Below are positions 55,455-63,063 of a stretch of 64,000 bases of DNA, piece after piece. The stretch spans positions 186,001 through 250,000 of the forward strand of contig CP076357.1 of the NCBI GenBank assembly GCA_018798825.1, written 5' to 3'. Below the pieces are notes generated by a model. That model was given only the letters and a program-made list of their open reading frames with translations, searched no databases and was not told the DNA's origin. The DNA is from Ochrobactrum sp. BTU1. Its GTDB lineage: Bacteria; Pseudomonadota; Alphaproteobacteria; Rhizobiales; Rhizobiaceae. The stretch's first letter is position 1. Each line of letters starts with the position of its first letter. A program made the translations under genes and the position numbers.

Positions 55455-56948
55455 TCAACTGCCAGACTGGGTGATGCAAATGTATTTGAGCTCCAGGAAT
55501 TCTTCGATTCCATACTTGGAGCCTTCACGACCAATCCCGGATTCTTTCACGCCCCCAAACGGCGCGACCTCGTTGGAAACAAGACCTTCATTAACCCCGA
55601 CGATACCGGATTCAATCTTTTCAGCAACCCGCCACATGCGATCGAGATCATGAGTGAAGATATAGGCAGCAAGGCCGGATGAAGTGGAGTTAGCGGCTTT
55701 AATGACGCCTTCCTCGTCAAAAAAACGCTGCACGGGCGCAACTGGTCCGAATGTCTCCTCGCTTTCGAAAAGCATGGTGGAGTCGACATTTGTGAGGACG
55801 GTTGGTTCGAAGAAAGTCTGTCCGAGCTTGTGGCGCTTGCCGCCAACGACGATCCGTGCCCCTTTGTCGAGTGCGTCCGCAACGTGCCGTTCGACTTTTG
55901 CCAAGGCTGCCTCATTTATGAGCGGGCCTTGCTGGACACTCTCGGCAAATCCATCCCCAACCTTGAGTGCACCTACGGCTACGGAGAGACGTTCAACGAA
56001 GGCGTCATGCACATGGTCGTGCACGTATATGCGGTTAGGACAGATGCATGTTTGCCCCGTGTTACGAAACTTTGCATTGATGACACCTTGTACTGCGATA
56101 TCGAGATCAGCGTCTTGAAAGACAATCAAAGGCGCGTTGCCACCAAGTTCCATGGCAACTTTCTTTACGGTCTGGGCTGATTGTTCGATAAGGAGTTTAC
56201 CCACCCTTGTGGATCCGGTGAAGCTGATTTTCCTCACGATCGGGCTCGACGTCATTTCTGCGCCGATTGCTGTCGCATCGCCGGTGACGATATTAAGGAT
56301 TCCCTTTGGAACGCCGGCACGCTCAGCAAGTTCAGTGAGTGCGAGAGCCGAATAGGGCGTGAACTCAGAAGGTTTCACCACGACGGAACAGCCGGCTGCT
56401 AAAGCAGGTGCACATTTACGGGTAATCATAGCTGCAGGGAAGTTCCAAGGTGTGATGGCCGCGACCACTCCTATCGGTTGCTTAAGAACCATAATTCGAG
56501 ACTGGGCCCTAGGGGACGGAATGACGTCGCCATATGTTCTTTTTGCTTCTTCTGAAAACCATTCGACGAAAGACGCGGCATAGCGGATTTCGGCCTGACT
56601 TTCCGAGAGAGGCTTGCCCTGCTCAGTGGTCATGATCATTGCGAGATCTGAGAGATTTTCGATTATCAGCTCGAACCAACGGCGCAATACACTGGCACGA
56701 TCTTTCGCGGCAAGCGCCGCCCAGCCAACCTGAGCCCGTTCGGCCGCTTCGATGGCGCGCTGTGTTTCAACACTTCCCATATTTGGTACTGTGCCAATTT
56801 GCAGGTTTGTAGCGGGGTCATTGACGGCGACAACATCGCCGCTGACAGCGTCCACCCAATCGCCGTCGATATAGGCCTTGGTACGCAACAAGGATCCGTC
56901 GCTGAGGCGCTTGGATAGGGGATTAATCGAGATCGTATGCACCGTCAT
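55455..56948 (-). CDS. NAD(P)-dependent semialdehyde dehydrogenase (GabD-like ALDH)
   Basis: A 497-residue aldehyde dehydrogenase. The cofactor region is ITPWNFPAAMI and FTGSTRVGKLL, the general base Glu lies in MELGGNAP, and the nucleophile Cys in NTGQTCICPNR. Overall it resembles succinate-semialdehyde dehydrogenases (GabD/DavD). In this operon it would oxidise the semialdehyde made by the phospholyase, for example 2-aminoadipate-6-semialdehyde or glutarate semialdehyde. ATG 56948 is preferred to a TTG two codons earlier. A palindromic site shared with gntR lies 31 bases upstream, so this gene heads the operon. Confidence 0.9.
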   Translation of the reverse strand: MTVHTISINPLSKRLSDGSLLRTKAYIDGDWVDAVSGDVVAVNDPATNLQIGTVPNMGSVETQRAIEAAERAQVGWAALAAKDRASVLRRWFELIIENLSDLAMIMTTEQGKPLSESQAEIRYAASFVEWFSEEAKRTYGDVIPSPRAQSRIMVLKQPIGVVAAITPWNFPAAMITRKCAPALAAGCSVVVKPSEFTPYSALALTELAERAGVPKGILNIVTGDATAIGAEMTSSPIVRKISFTGSTRVGKLLIEQSAQTVKKVAMELGGNAPLIVFQDADLDIAVQGVINAKFRNTGQTCICPNRIYVHDHVHDAFVERLSVAVGALKVGDGFAESVQQGPLINEAALAKVERHVADALDKGARIVVGGKRHKLGQTFFEPTVLTNVDSTMLFESEETFGPVAPVQRFFDEEGVIKAANSTSSGLAAYIFTHDLDRMWRVAEKIESGIVGVNEGLVSNEVAPFGGVKESGIGREGSKYGIEEFLELKYICITQSGS

Positions 56949-56978
56949 AGTCAAGAATTCCCAATTTATCTTATTCTT

Positions 56979-56995
56979 TGTTTAGTGTTATAACA
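56979..56995. promoter_or_regulatory. Candidate GntR operator upstream of the dehydrogenase operon
   Basis: TGTTTAGTGTTATAACA contains the perfect 10-base palindrome TGTTATAACA (56986-56995). The same 17 bases with one difference occur at 58917-58933 before the gntR gene. FCD-type GntR proteins bind short dyads with GT...AC half-sites, so this is a good candidate. Confidence 0.65.
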
Positions 56996-57178
56996 GATTC
57001 TAAATCGAAAATAGTCAAGCCCTGAATTGGCGGTAAGTGATGTTAAATGTCTGGCGTCGATCGAAGGCTAGTTTGCTGGATAAAGCTCAGGCGCGGCACA
57101 TTGTAGTTTCCGGCATGCGACTATTCCGCTTGCGAGCGATATGTTGGAAAGGCAGCCAATATGGCTGCCTTGATTTAC

Positions 57179-58564
57179 CTAATTAATCCGCTCGGCGGTG
57201 CACCACGTTGCAGTATCATCGAGAGCTTTGTGTAAGCGTTTTACGGTCTCGATTATTTGCACTTCGTTGATGATGAGAGGCGGACAAAGTGCAACGACAT
57301 CGCCGATGGCACGAACAATAAGCCCATGCTCGTGGCCCACGGAGAAAGTCCGCGCGCCCGCTTTGCCGAATTGCGAAAACGGACGGCGTGTCTCTTTGTC
57401 CGCAACAAGTTCGAGCCCAGCGATGAGGCCTGTACCACGAACTTCCCCAACAAGGGGGTGTTCAGCGAGTTCTGCGAGACGAGCTTGGAAGAGTTCTCCC
57501 ATTCGTTCGGCGTTTCCAACTAAATCGCGCTCCTCAATAATCTTGAGGTTTTCCAACCCCACTGCCGTTGCGACCGGGTGTCCAGATGCCGTGAAGCCGT
57601 GTCCGAAGGTACCGATTTTCTTCGTATTGTCTGCGATCGCATTATAAACGGTTTCTGTGAATACCACCGCTGCGAGTGGCATATAGGAAGAGGTTAGCTG
57701 TTTTGAGACGATCATTATATCGGGCGTAAAACCGTATTTCTGGCAACCAAATGTCGTACCTAGCCGCCCAAATCCACATATCACTTCATCTGATACAAGG
57801 AGGATATCATACTTACGACAAAGCGCCTCAATCCCTTTCCAATAACCATCAGGCGGTGCCATGACGCCTCCGGCGGCCATAAGAGGTTCGCCGATGAATG
57901 CAGCAATTGTATCTGGACCCTCCTCCAAAATAACTTCTTCAGCCTCTGCAATAAGACGAGCGGTGAATTCCGCTTCCGTCTCATCCGGAAGCCCATAGCG
58001 GTAAAAATGAGGGCAGGTAAGGTGTCGAACGGGGATTGCAGGCAGATCAAAATCCCGATGATTGTTCGGTAAACCCGTCAAACTTCCAGAAGCAATTGTG
58101 ATGCCATGATAAGCGCGATTTCGAGCGAGAAACTTCTTCTTTTGTGGGCGGCCAAGCGCATTGTTCATGTACCAGACCATCTTGATCATGGTATCATTTG
58201 CTTCAGAGCCTGAACTTGTAAAGAAAACCCGGCTAAGAGGCGGAGGCGCCATCTCGACAATCTTCTCCGCCAAGCGAATCGAAGGCTCATGCGATTTGTG
58301 GCTGAATGTATGATAATAAGGAAGCTTAGCCATTTGGTCAGCAGCTGTTTTGACCAGACGCGGCTCATCAAAGCCCACTGCGACTGACCAGAGGCCGGCA
58401 AGTCCTTCAATATACTCTTTTCCATTGCTGTCGTAGACGTAGATGCCCTTTCCGCGATCTATAATCACAGGACCATCGCGTTCGTGAGCGCGGGCATCGG
58501 TGTAAGGATGCAGTATCGTCGAAATGTCTGTATGGGCTAGAGAATTGGAGAGCTTGCCGCTCAT
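57179..58564 (-). CDS. Class III aminotransferase (omega-amino acid--pyruvate type)
   Basis: A 461-residue PLP aminotransferase. It has EGLAGLWSVAVGFDEPRLVK, FFTSSGSEANDTMIKM (PLP phosphate site), the Asp in LLVSDEVICGFGR, and the Schiff-base Lys in IVSKQLTSSYMP. This pattern matches beta-alanine/omega-amino acid and polyamine (SpuC-like) pyruvate aminotransferases. GGAGG lies about nine bases before the ATG. It is upstream of the dehydrogenase operon with its own promoter region and would remove an amino group from an intermediate such as 2-aminoadipate or a diamine. Confidence 0.9.
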   Translation of the reverse strand: MSGKLSNSLAHTDISTILHPYTDARAHERDGPVIIDRGKGIYVYDSNGKEYIEGLAGLWSVAVGFDEPRLVKTAADQMAKLPYYHTFSHKSHEPSIRLAEKIVEMAPPPLSRVFFTSSGSEANDTMIKMVWYMNNALGRPQKKKFLARNRAYHGITIASGSLTGLPNNHRDFDLPAIPVRHLTCPHFYRYGLPDETEAEFTARLIAEAEEVILEEGPDTIAAFIGEPLMAAGGVMAPPDGYWKGIEALCRKYDILLVSDEVICGFGRLGTTFGCQKYGFTPDIMIVSKQLTSSYMPLAAVVFTETVYNAIADNTKKIGTFGHGFTASGHPVATAVGLENLKIIEERDLVGNAERMGELFQARLAELAEHPLVGEVRGTGLIAGLELVADKETRRPFSQFGKAGARTFSVGHEHGLIVRAIGDVVALCPPLIINEVQIIETVKRLHKALDDTATWCTAERIN

Positions 58565-58941
58565 AGTTTGTGTCCTCCATTTGATTTTAATGATTTACAG
58601 CTGAGACCTAAAGAAACCGCCGTAATTGCCGCTGGAGCAGTTGTGTCTCCAATACAACAATTGACTGTTAGATAGGCGGAGATAAGCGTCTTGTGGCCCG
58701 CCGCAGTCGATAGTGGCTCGCGATCACGCGACGTGTTGATCTTCTGCTTAAGCCGCTTGAGGTTGAAGGTGAAAAAGAGTCACTCGTGCTGACGTAGACG
58801 ATTGCATATGAGGCCTGGGTTTGAGTTCTGAGCACCTTGCTGGAGGCCGGAAACGAGTGATTACTCTGCGGTTGGACATGACTCCCTCTGCGACATTTGA
58901 AAGAAATTCCAAAGACTGTCTAGTGTTATAACAATTAGAGC
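58565..58941. other. Divergent promoter region between the aminotransferase and gntR genes
   Basis: About 375 bases holding the operator at 58917-58933. A reverse-strand stretch around 58700-58785 reads as an open fragment (FNLKRLKQK) that might be a transposase relic but is too short to call. Confidence 0.4.
58917..58933. promoter_or_regulatory. Candidate GntR operator upstream of gntR
   Basis: TGTCTAGTGTTATAACA, identical to the site at 56979-56995 except at the fourth base, and including the perfect palindrome TGTTATAACA. A related, imperfect copy (AGTGTTATTACTAA) follows about 50 bases downstream near 58980. It lies about 80 bases before the preferred gntR start, which fits autoregulation. 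Confidence 0.65.
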
Positions 58942-59013
58942 ATGCATCGTCATGTTTTTGGTGTCAAGACAATCCGTTCAGTGTTATTACTAATGACAAA
59001 AAGGAGCACGGCG

Positions 59014-59688
59014 TTGAAAAGTGAAGAACAGTCATTCGTGGGGTCAGATGAGCCAGAGCTTTCACAAGTGACACGAGATATGCTCCACGAGCAAATCTAT
59101 GAAATGCTAAAGCGCAATCTGATGATGGGACGTTTCACGCCAGGGCAGAAACTTCCCTTGCGGGGATTGGCGAAGAGCCTCGGCACCAGTCTGATGCCTG
59201 TTCGCGACGCGTTACAGCGGCTGGAAAGTATTGGTAGCGTGGTGTCCACGCCAACTCGAACGATGATGGTGCCATTGTTCACGAGTAAAGAATTAGCAGA
59301 TATTCGTACACTGCGTCTTGTCCTCGAAAGTACGGCACTTGAGAGTGCAATAAGAAATGGTACAGATGAGGAAATTGAAACCTTGAAAGGATATGTCGAC
59401 GACATCTTCCGGTCAGCCGAAGCAAATAATCTCGATCTATTCCTGGTGGCCAACCATCATTTCCACATGCATATTGCCGAGATGAGCCGCATCTCTTTCA
59501 TTTGTCAATTTCTTGAGACTCTTTGGATGCATCTTGGTCCCTCGGTCCGTCGTTCCGTGCCGAATGAGGATCTCTTCCACAGTTCAGCGTTGAACCACAA
59601 GCAAGTTTATGACGCAATTCTCGCGCGTGATATTCTGGCTGCAAACGAGGCGCTGCAGAAAGACATTTCCGAAGGCTATAACTTCTAA
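59014..59688 (+). CDS. GntR family transcriptional regulator (FCD domain)
   Basis: A 224-residue regulator with an N-terminal winged helix (residues about 20-85: YEMLKRNLMMGRFTPGQKLP, then LRGLAKSLGTSLMPVRDALQ) and a C-terminal FCD ligand domain whose metal-binding His residues appear in NHHFHMHIAEMS and LNHKQVYDAI. TTG 59014 is preferred because AAGGAG ends seven bases before it; ATGs at 58942 and 58993 are in frame but lack a ribosome site. It divides the cluster from the gene-poor region and probably represses the dehydrogenase/importer operon and itself. Confidence 0.88.
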   Translation: MKSEEQSFVGSDEPELSQVTRDMLHEQIYEMLKRNLMMGRFTPGQKLPLRGLAKSLGTSLMPVRDALQRLESIGSVVSTPTRTMMVPLFTSKELADIRTLRLVLESTALESAIRNGTDEEIETLKGYVDDIFRSAEANNLDLFLVANHHFHMHIAEMSRISFICQFLETLWMHLGPSVRRSVPNEDLFHSSALNHKQVYDAILARDILAANEALQKDISEGYNF

Positions 59689-60063
59689 TAGTTTGGCCGT
59701 AGCTTAAAATCGACTTTACAGGAGCGGGCTGCCCGTTGCGCCAGTCTCCCCGCTGAGTTGCCCTCTAAGTCTCCGAACAAAAAGTGCCTGTTTTTCCGGT
59801 AGGGCGGGGACGTATCAAGTTCTCACATTGTGATTTCTAGAAACTACCTCGCTCTCGCGAGCACGTGCTCCCTAGCAATCAGGGGCAATAAACGGGAGTT
59901 TTTAAGAATGCGTATAGATGCTAAATATTGTCGGGAGTGGAAGAAAGGCACACACCTATCTTTCGCTTCCTTAGCAAGGAAATACCCGGAGTGTCACCGT
60001 CCAGCTGGTCCGGCTTTTCTACGCGGGATGATACTTAGTGAAGACCGCACCGTATCTCCGAAT

Positions 60064-60108
60064 GGCGGGTGAAGCCGTTACCAATATGGTAACGGCTTAC
60101 CTACCGCC
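60064..60108. repeat. Long imperfect inverted repeat (hairpin)
   Basis: AAGCCGTTACCA, loop ATA, TGGTAACGGCTT make a perfect 12-bp stem, extended outward with small bulges to GGCGG...CCGCC, so the whole dyad covers about 45 bases. There is no uridine tail. It could end a small RNA, be a protein-binding site or be a relic of a palindromic repeat element. Confidence 0.6.
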
Positions 60109-60654
60109 TGACCCAAGTCCCGCGAGGACTGTATCAGGCACCATATCCCCTCAACTTCTATGGCGGTCCGCAGTAACTTTTCGCCTGTCAAATTTGAGAT
60201 TTACGTACTGATCGGGATGGGGATTAACTCCACTTCCAAACTCAGACGCCACAATTTTCCCGGCAGTTTCTGCTCGCGTGTCCATCCCTTCGGTAAACAT
60301 CCCTGGTCAGCAGTGCGACATGTCTGAAGATCGTTGGACATAACCCTATGATCAGTTCTCTGCTTGAGCCATTATGCCGACTGTCCGGACGAAATGGAGT
60401 ACGGTTCAGCGCGATGAGCGCGTATTTGTCGCTCCAACTCGAAAGAAACGTCAGGATACTGATCGCCCGCTGCGCGTAAGGCTCAGGTCCCTGTCTCTGG
60501 GCAGCTCCGTAAAGGGAACCCATTCTCGATATCAACTAGTCGCGGGGCCACATTATCGACGAGCTATGCCGGTCGATTTCGAGAAACCTCACTCCGAGTA
60601 TCGCTATGCTCAGCACGTGCTTTCGATACTACGAAGGCCCATTCATCCAGGGCC

Positions 60655-60678
60655 TAAGCCCGCCTTTCGGCGGGCTTA
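60655..60678. terminator. Hairpin downstream of the DUF736 gene, probable terminator
   Basis: TAAGCCCGCC, loop TTTC, GGCGGGCTTA: a perfect 10-bp GC-rich stem located 6 bases beyond the DUF736 stop (that gene is on the minus strand). The uridine tail is poor on both strands. Confidence 0.6.
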
Positions 60679-60683
60679 AGTGT

Positions 60684-61010
60684 TTAGCGTATGGTTCCTG
60701 GACGGTTCCAGATGATGGTGAAGGTATTGGGATCATCCTGGCCTGACGTCGGTCCAAGATTGGCGTGGATGCGGCGGGCGAGCTCAGGTGTATCGATCAT
60801 CAGCGCGATATAGGTGTTACCTGTTGATTTGACTGTTCGGATCCAGGCAGCACCTACTTCGGCACGGTTTGACAGGATACGATAGTCCGGCGATTTCTCG
60901 CTGGTCTTTGTGATGGGCACCAGCTTGATGGGAGCGTCGATGGTTAGAGTGCGCAAGAAACCTTCGTAGGTGCCGTTTTCTTTGTAGGTGACGTAACCGA
61001 TTGCAGACAT
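60684..61010 (-). CDS. DUF736 family protein
   Basis: A 108-residue protein of the DUF736 family: MSAIGYVTYKENGTYEGFL at the N terminus, then KSPDYRILSNRAEVGAAWIR and YIALMIDTPELARRI are typical. AAGGAG lies about eight bases upstream of the ATG. DUF736 genes are small, soluble, of unknown function, and are common on rhizobial plasmids and integrated elements near replication or conjugation genes. None of those genes is in this window, so this may be a remnant of an element. Confidence 0.88.
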   Translation of the reverse strand: MSAIGYVTYKENGTYEGFLRTLTIDAPIKLVPITKTSEKSPDYRILSNRAEVGAAWIRTVKSTGNTYIALMIDTPELARRIHANLGPTSGQDDPNTFTIIWNRPGTIR

Positions 61011-61014
61011 TGTC

Positions 61015-61242
61015 TTACTCCTTAACCGAAGGGACTATTCCCTTCGTAAGAGATCGGTCGAACAGCTGATAAAGCGGATGCGCCAAGGTTTGGTTGAGCG
61101 TGTTTTGCAGCGTAGCGGCCGCGAGGAGACGAGACGTCGGGGAAAACACGCGTTGCGTCAGCACAAGCATGGCCTTGCGCATCCGCTGAAGCGGTTCAGA
61201 TTTCAGACGAAGGAAATTAAGCCCAGCTTTAAGAAGCAGCAT
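61015..61242 (-). CDS. Possible small hypothetical protein upstream of the DUF736 gene
   Basis: A 75-codon frame with ATG at 61242, ending within the ribosome site of the DUF736 gene. The product is basic with a leucine-rich N terminus and no recognised domain. No ribosome site precedes it. The tight spacing to the DUF736 gene is the only support, and it may well be non-coding. Confidence 0.22.
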   Translation of the reverse strand: MLLLKAGLNFLRLKSEPLQRMRKAMLVLTQRVFSPTSRLLAAATLQNTLNQTLAHPLYQLFDRSLTKGIVPSVKE

Positions 61243-62361
61243 GAACTGTAGCCGGTTCAAGCAAAAAGGGAACTAAGCCATAGACTTCACAGCAGGTCAA
61301 AAAGTCATCGACAAGAGACACATACAGTCCAGTTCGCAATGCGGATCGTCCAAAAACGCAGTAATAGGTCTGATTATGCGGGGAGATGCCAAATACAGTC
61401 TGCGAAACGAGCTTGACTGATCTGTGCCAATAGAAGGCAGTTTGCAGTTTGCAGTTCGAAGTCATTTCATGTCGCCTCGCTGATCAGGTTCGCGATGAAA
61501 CTGCCTGCTACACGAAATCAAGATCGACAAAACAAGAGCTCGCCAACAACTGTGCGTTTTCTTGATCGTTAAACTGGCCGCGCATGCAGGACATAGCTTT
61601 ATCATCGATGCATTACGAGGATCTGCCTTAGTGCGTTTTAGATCCTTCCATTATTATCCGATGGCCGATGGGGGCGTTTGACACTCGACCGACACCGGGG
61701 GTGTGTTGTTTTCATCCATGAGAACGCGGCTTGAGCGCATCTATCAGTAAAATTTGACGGTCACTCATCCCCCGGTTGCCAATGTGAAGCTTATGATCAG
61801 CGTTATATGGATACTCGGGCCTTTTCAACCTTGGCGAGCCTTGTTGAGCCGCCCTGCCTCAACCCCTTAAACTCACCTATGTTCCGTCAGGTTGGGTGTT
61901 GATGATAGCCCTTGAAAACTCGCGGCTTTCGTCGTTGAGGCGATCCTCGGCGGCCCGGAAGACAAGAGAATATTTCGATCTAAACATGCTTCGGCCTGTT
62001 CGATGCATCATCGTAAGCGCAATTAATTTGCGCGAGATGCCAATGCTGGCATCGCCTTCTGAGCGAACTTAAGTCGAACTGAAAAATTGAGGTAATTCCT
62101 GAACCGTGGTTGTAATGGTCAAAACCAGGTCTTGTTCTAGTTATACAGCTAAAAATAGCATACTATAAAAACAGAAACCAATCGTTGACTTCCGACCAGG
62201 AGTCGTTTAAATAAAATATATCGATCTTTTGCTTGCCGAGCTTTGTCTATCGCGCGATTGGCACCGCGCTCTAAGCGAACTTCTCTTTCAAAATTATTCG
62301 GTTTTCACCTGCATTGCGTGTGCTATGCAGTCCCTCACTCTATGCTTTGAAAGGGTTCATT
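61243..62361. other. Gene-free region of about 1.1 kb before the cold-shock gene
   Basis: No convincing gene or RNA was recognised. One short reverse-strand frame at 61877-62011 (44 codons) has no ribosome site. The last 150 bases are AT-rich and should contain the cold-shock gene promoter and leader. Confidence 0.45.
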
Positions 62362-62571
62362 ATGACCACTGGCACAGTAAAATGGTTCAATTCTACTAAG
62401 GGCTTCGGCTTTATTCAGCCTGACAATGGCGGTGCGGATGCGTTTGTTCACATCTCTGCCGTCGAACGCGCCGGGATGCGCGAGCTCGTGGAAGGCCAGA
62501 AGATCGCTTTTGACCTTGAGCGTGACAACAAGTCGGGCAAGATGTCGGCCGGTAATCTCCAGGCCGCATAA
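62362..62571 (+). CDS. cspA: Cold-shock domain protein (CspA family)
   Basis: A 69-residue single-domain protein. It has [19 protein letters not shown] (RNP1 as KGFGFI) and [13 protein letters not shown] (RNP2 as AFVHIS), the two nucleic-acid-binding motifs of the family. Start 62362 is at the usual MTTGTVKWF position; an upstream in-frame start is not used. It acts as a single-stranded RNA/DNA chaperone in the cytosol. A strong terminator follows about 65 bases later. The exact paralogue (cspA, C, D or E type) is not resolved. Confidence 0.95.
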   Translation: MTTGTVKWFNSTKGFGFIQPDNGGADAFVHISAVERAGMRELVEGQKIAFDLERDNKSGKMSAGNLQAA

Positions 62572-63063
62572 ATCAAACGACTATCCGCACTTTGGTGTTC
62601 AGAAATGCTCTGGCGCTATTTTCGGCACAAAACCAAGAAGGTCAGGCATGTTGCCTGACCTTTTTTAATGCTTCGAGAGTCTGCGGTTCTGCTACGAGAT
62701 GAGACGTTGTCAAGAAATGCAAACAATCTGGCGCGAAGCCGAGGCATGCCTTTGGAAGCACCAAATTACTATTCATATTTGGCAGGTGCGCTGCCGAAGT
62801 ATTCGATTTCCCATCAAGAATGGACCAGAGCTGTCCCGGCGGCTTTGTGTCCGTCACATCTGCTAAGCCCTGAAAGATCGAGTGATATGCCGATCGCAGA
62901 ACGCTAAGTTGGCTCGACGGCCAGTGTTACTGAGGTACAGCTACGCTCCTTGATGCGGAACTCTCGATCTGGTAATCCACGCGGCAGCGGTCGTCTTTAA
63001 CGTTACGAGCGCAATTCAGTAAAAACAGCAGCTCGACTTGCGCTCTATGCTTGTAATCTTCCT
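62572..63063. other. Intergenic region downstream of the cold-shock gene
   Basis: About 490 bases. Beyond the terminator at 62638-62666 no gene or structure was recognised. Confidence 0.5.
62638..62666 (+). terminator. Rho-independent terminator of the cold-shock gene
   Basis: AAGGTCAGGCA, loop TGT, TGCCTGACCTT: a perfect 11-bp stem directly followed by TTTT. A textbook terminator. Confidence 0.93.

Larger units (their letters stand above)
59689..60683. other. Gene-poor region of about 1 kb
   Basis: No gene with convincing support was seen. It holds two strong hairpins (60064-60108 and 60655-60678). A short frame ending just before the first hairpin (59908-60072) has only a weak ribosome site and is not called. 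Confidence 0.45.

Noticed and set aside
58700..58790. Possible transposase C-terminal fragment (reverse strand, FNLKRLKQK)
   Set aside because: Too short, no start, no inverted repeats or target duplication; resemblance could be chance.
59908..60072. 54-codon frame ending just before a strong hairpin
   Set aside because: Only a weak GGGAG ribosome site, no motif; the hairpin position is suggestive but not enough.
61877..62011. 44-codon frame on the minus strand in a gene-free region
   Set aside because: No ribosome site and no recognised motif.
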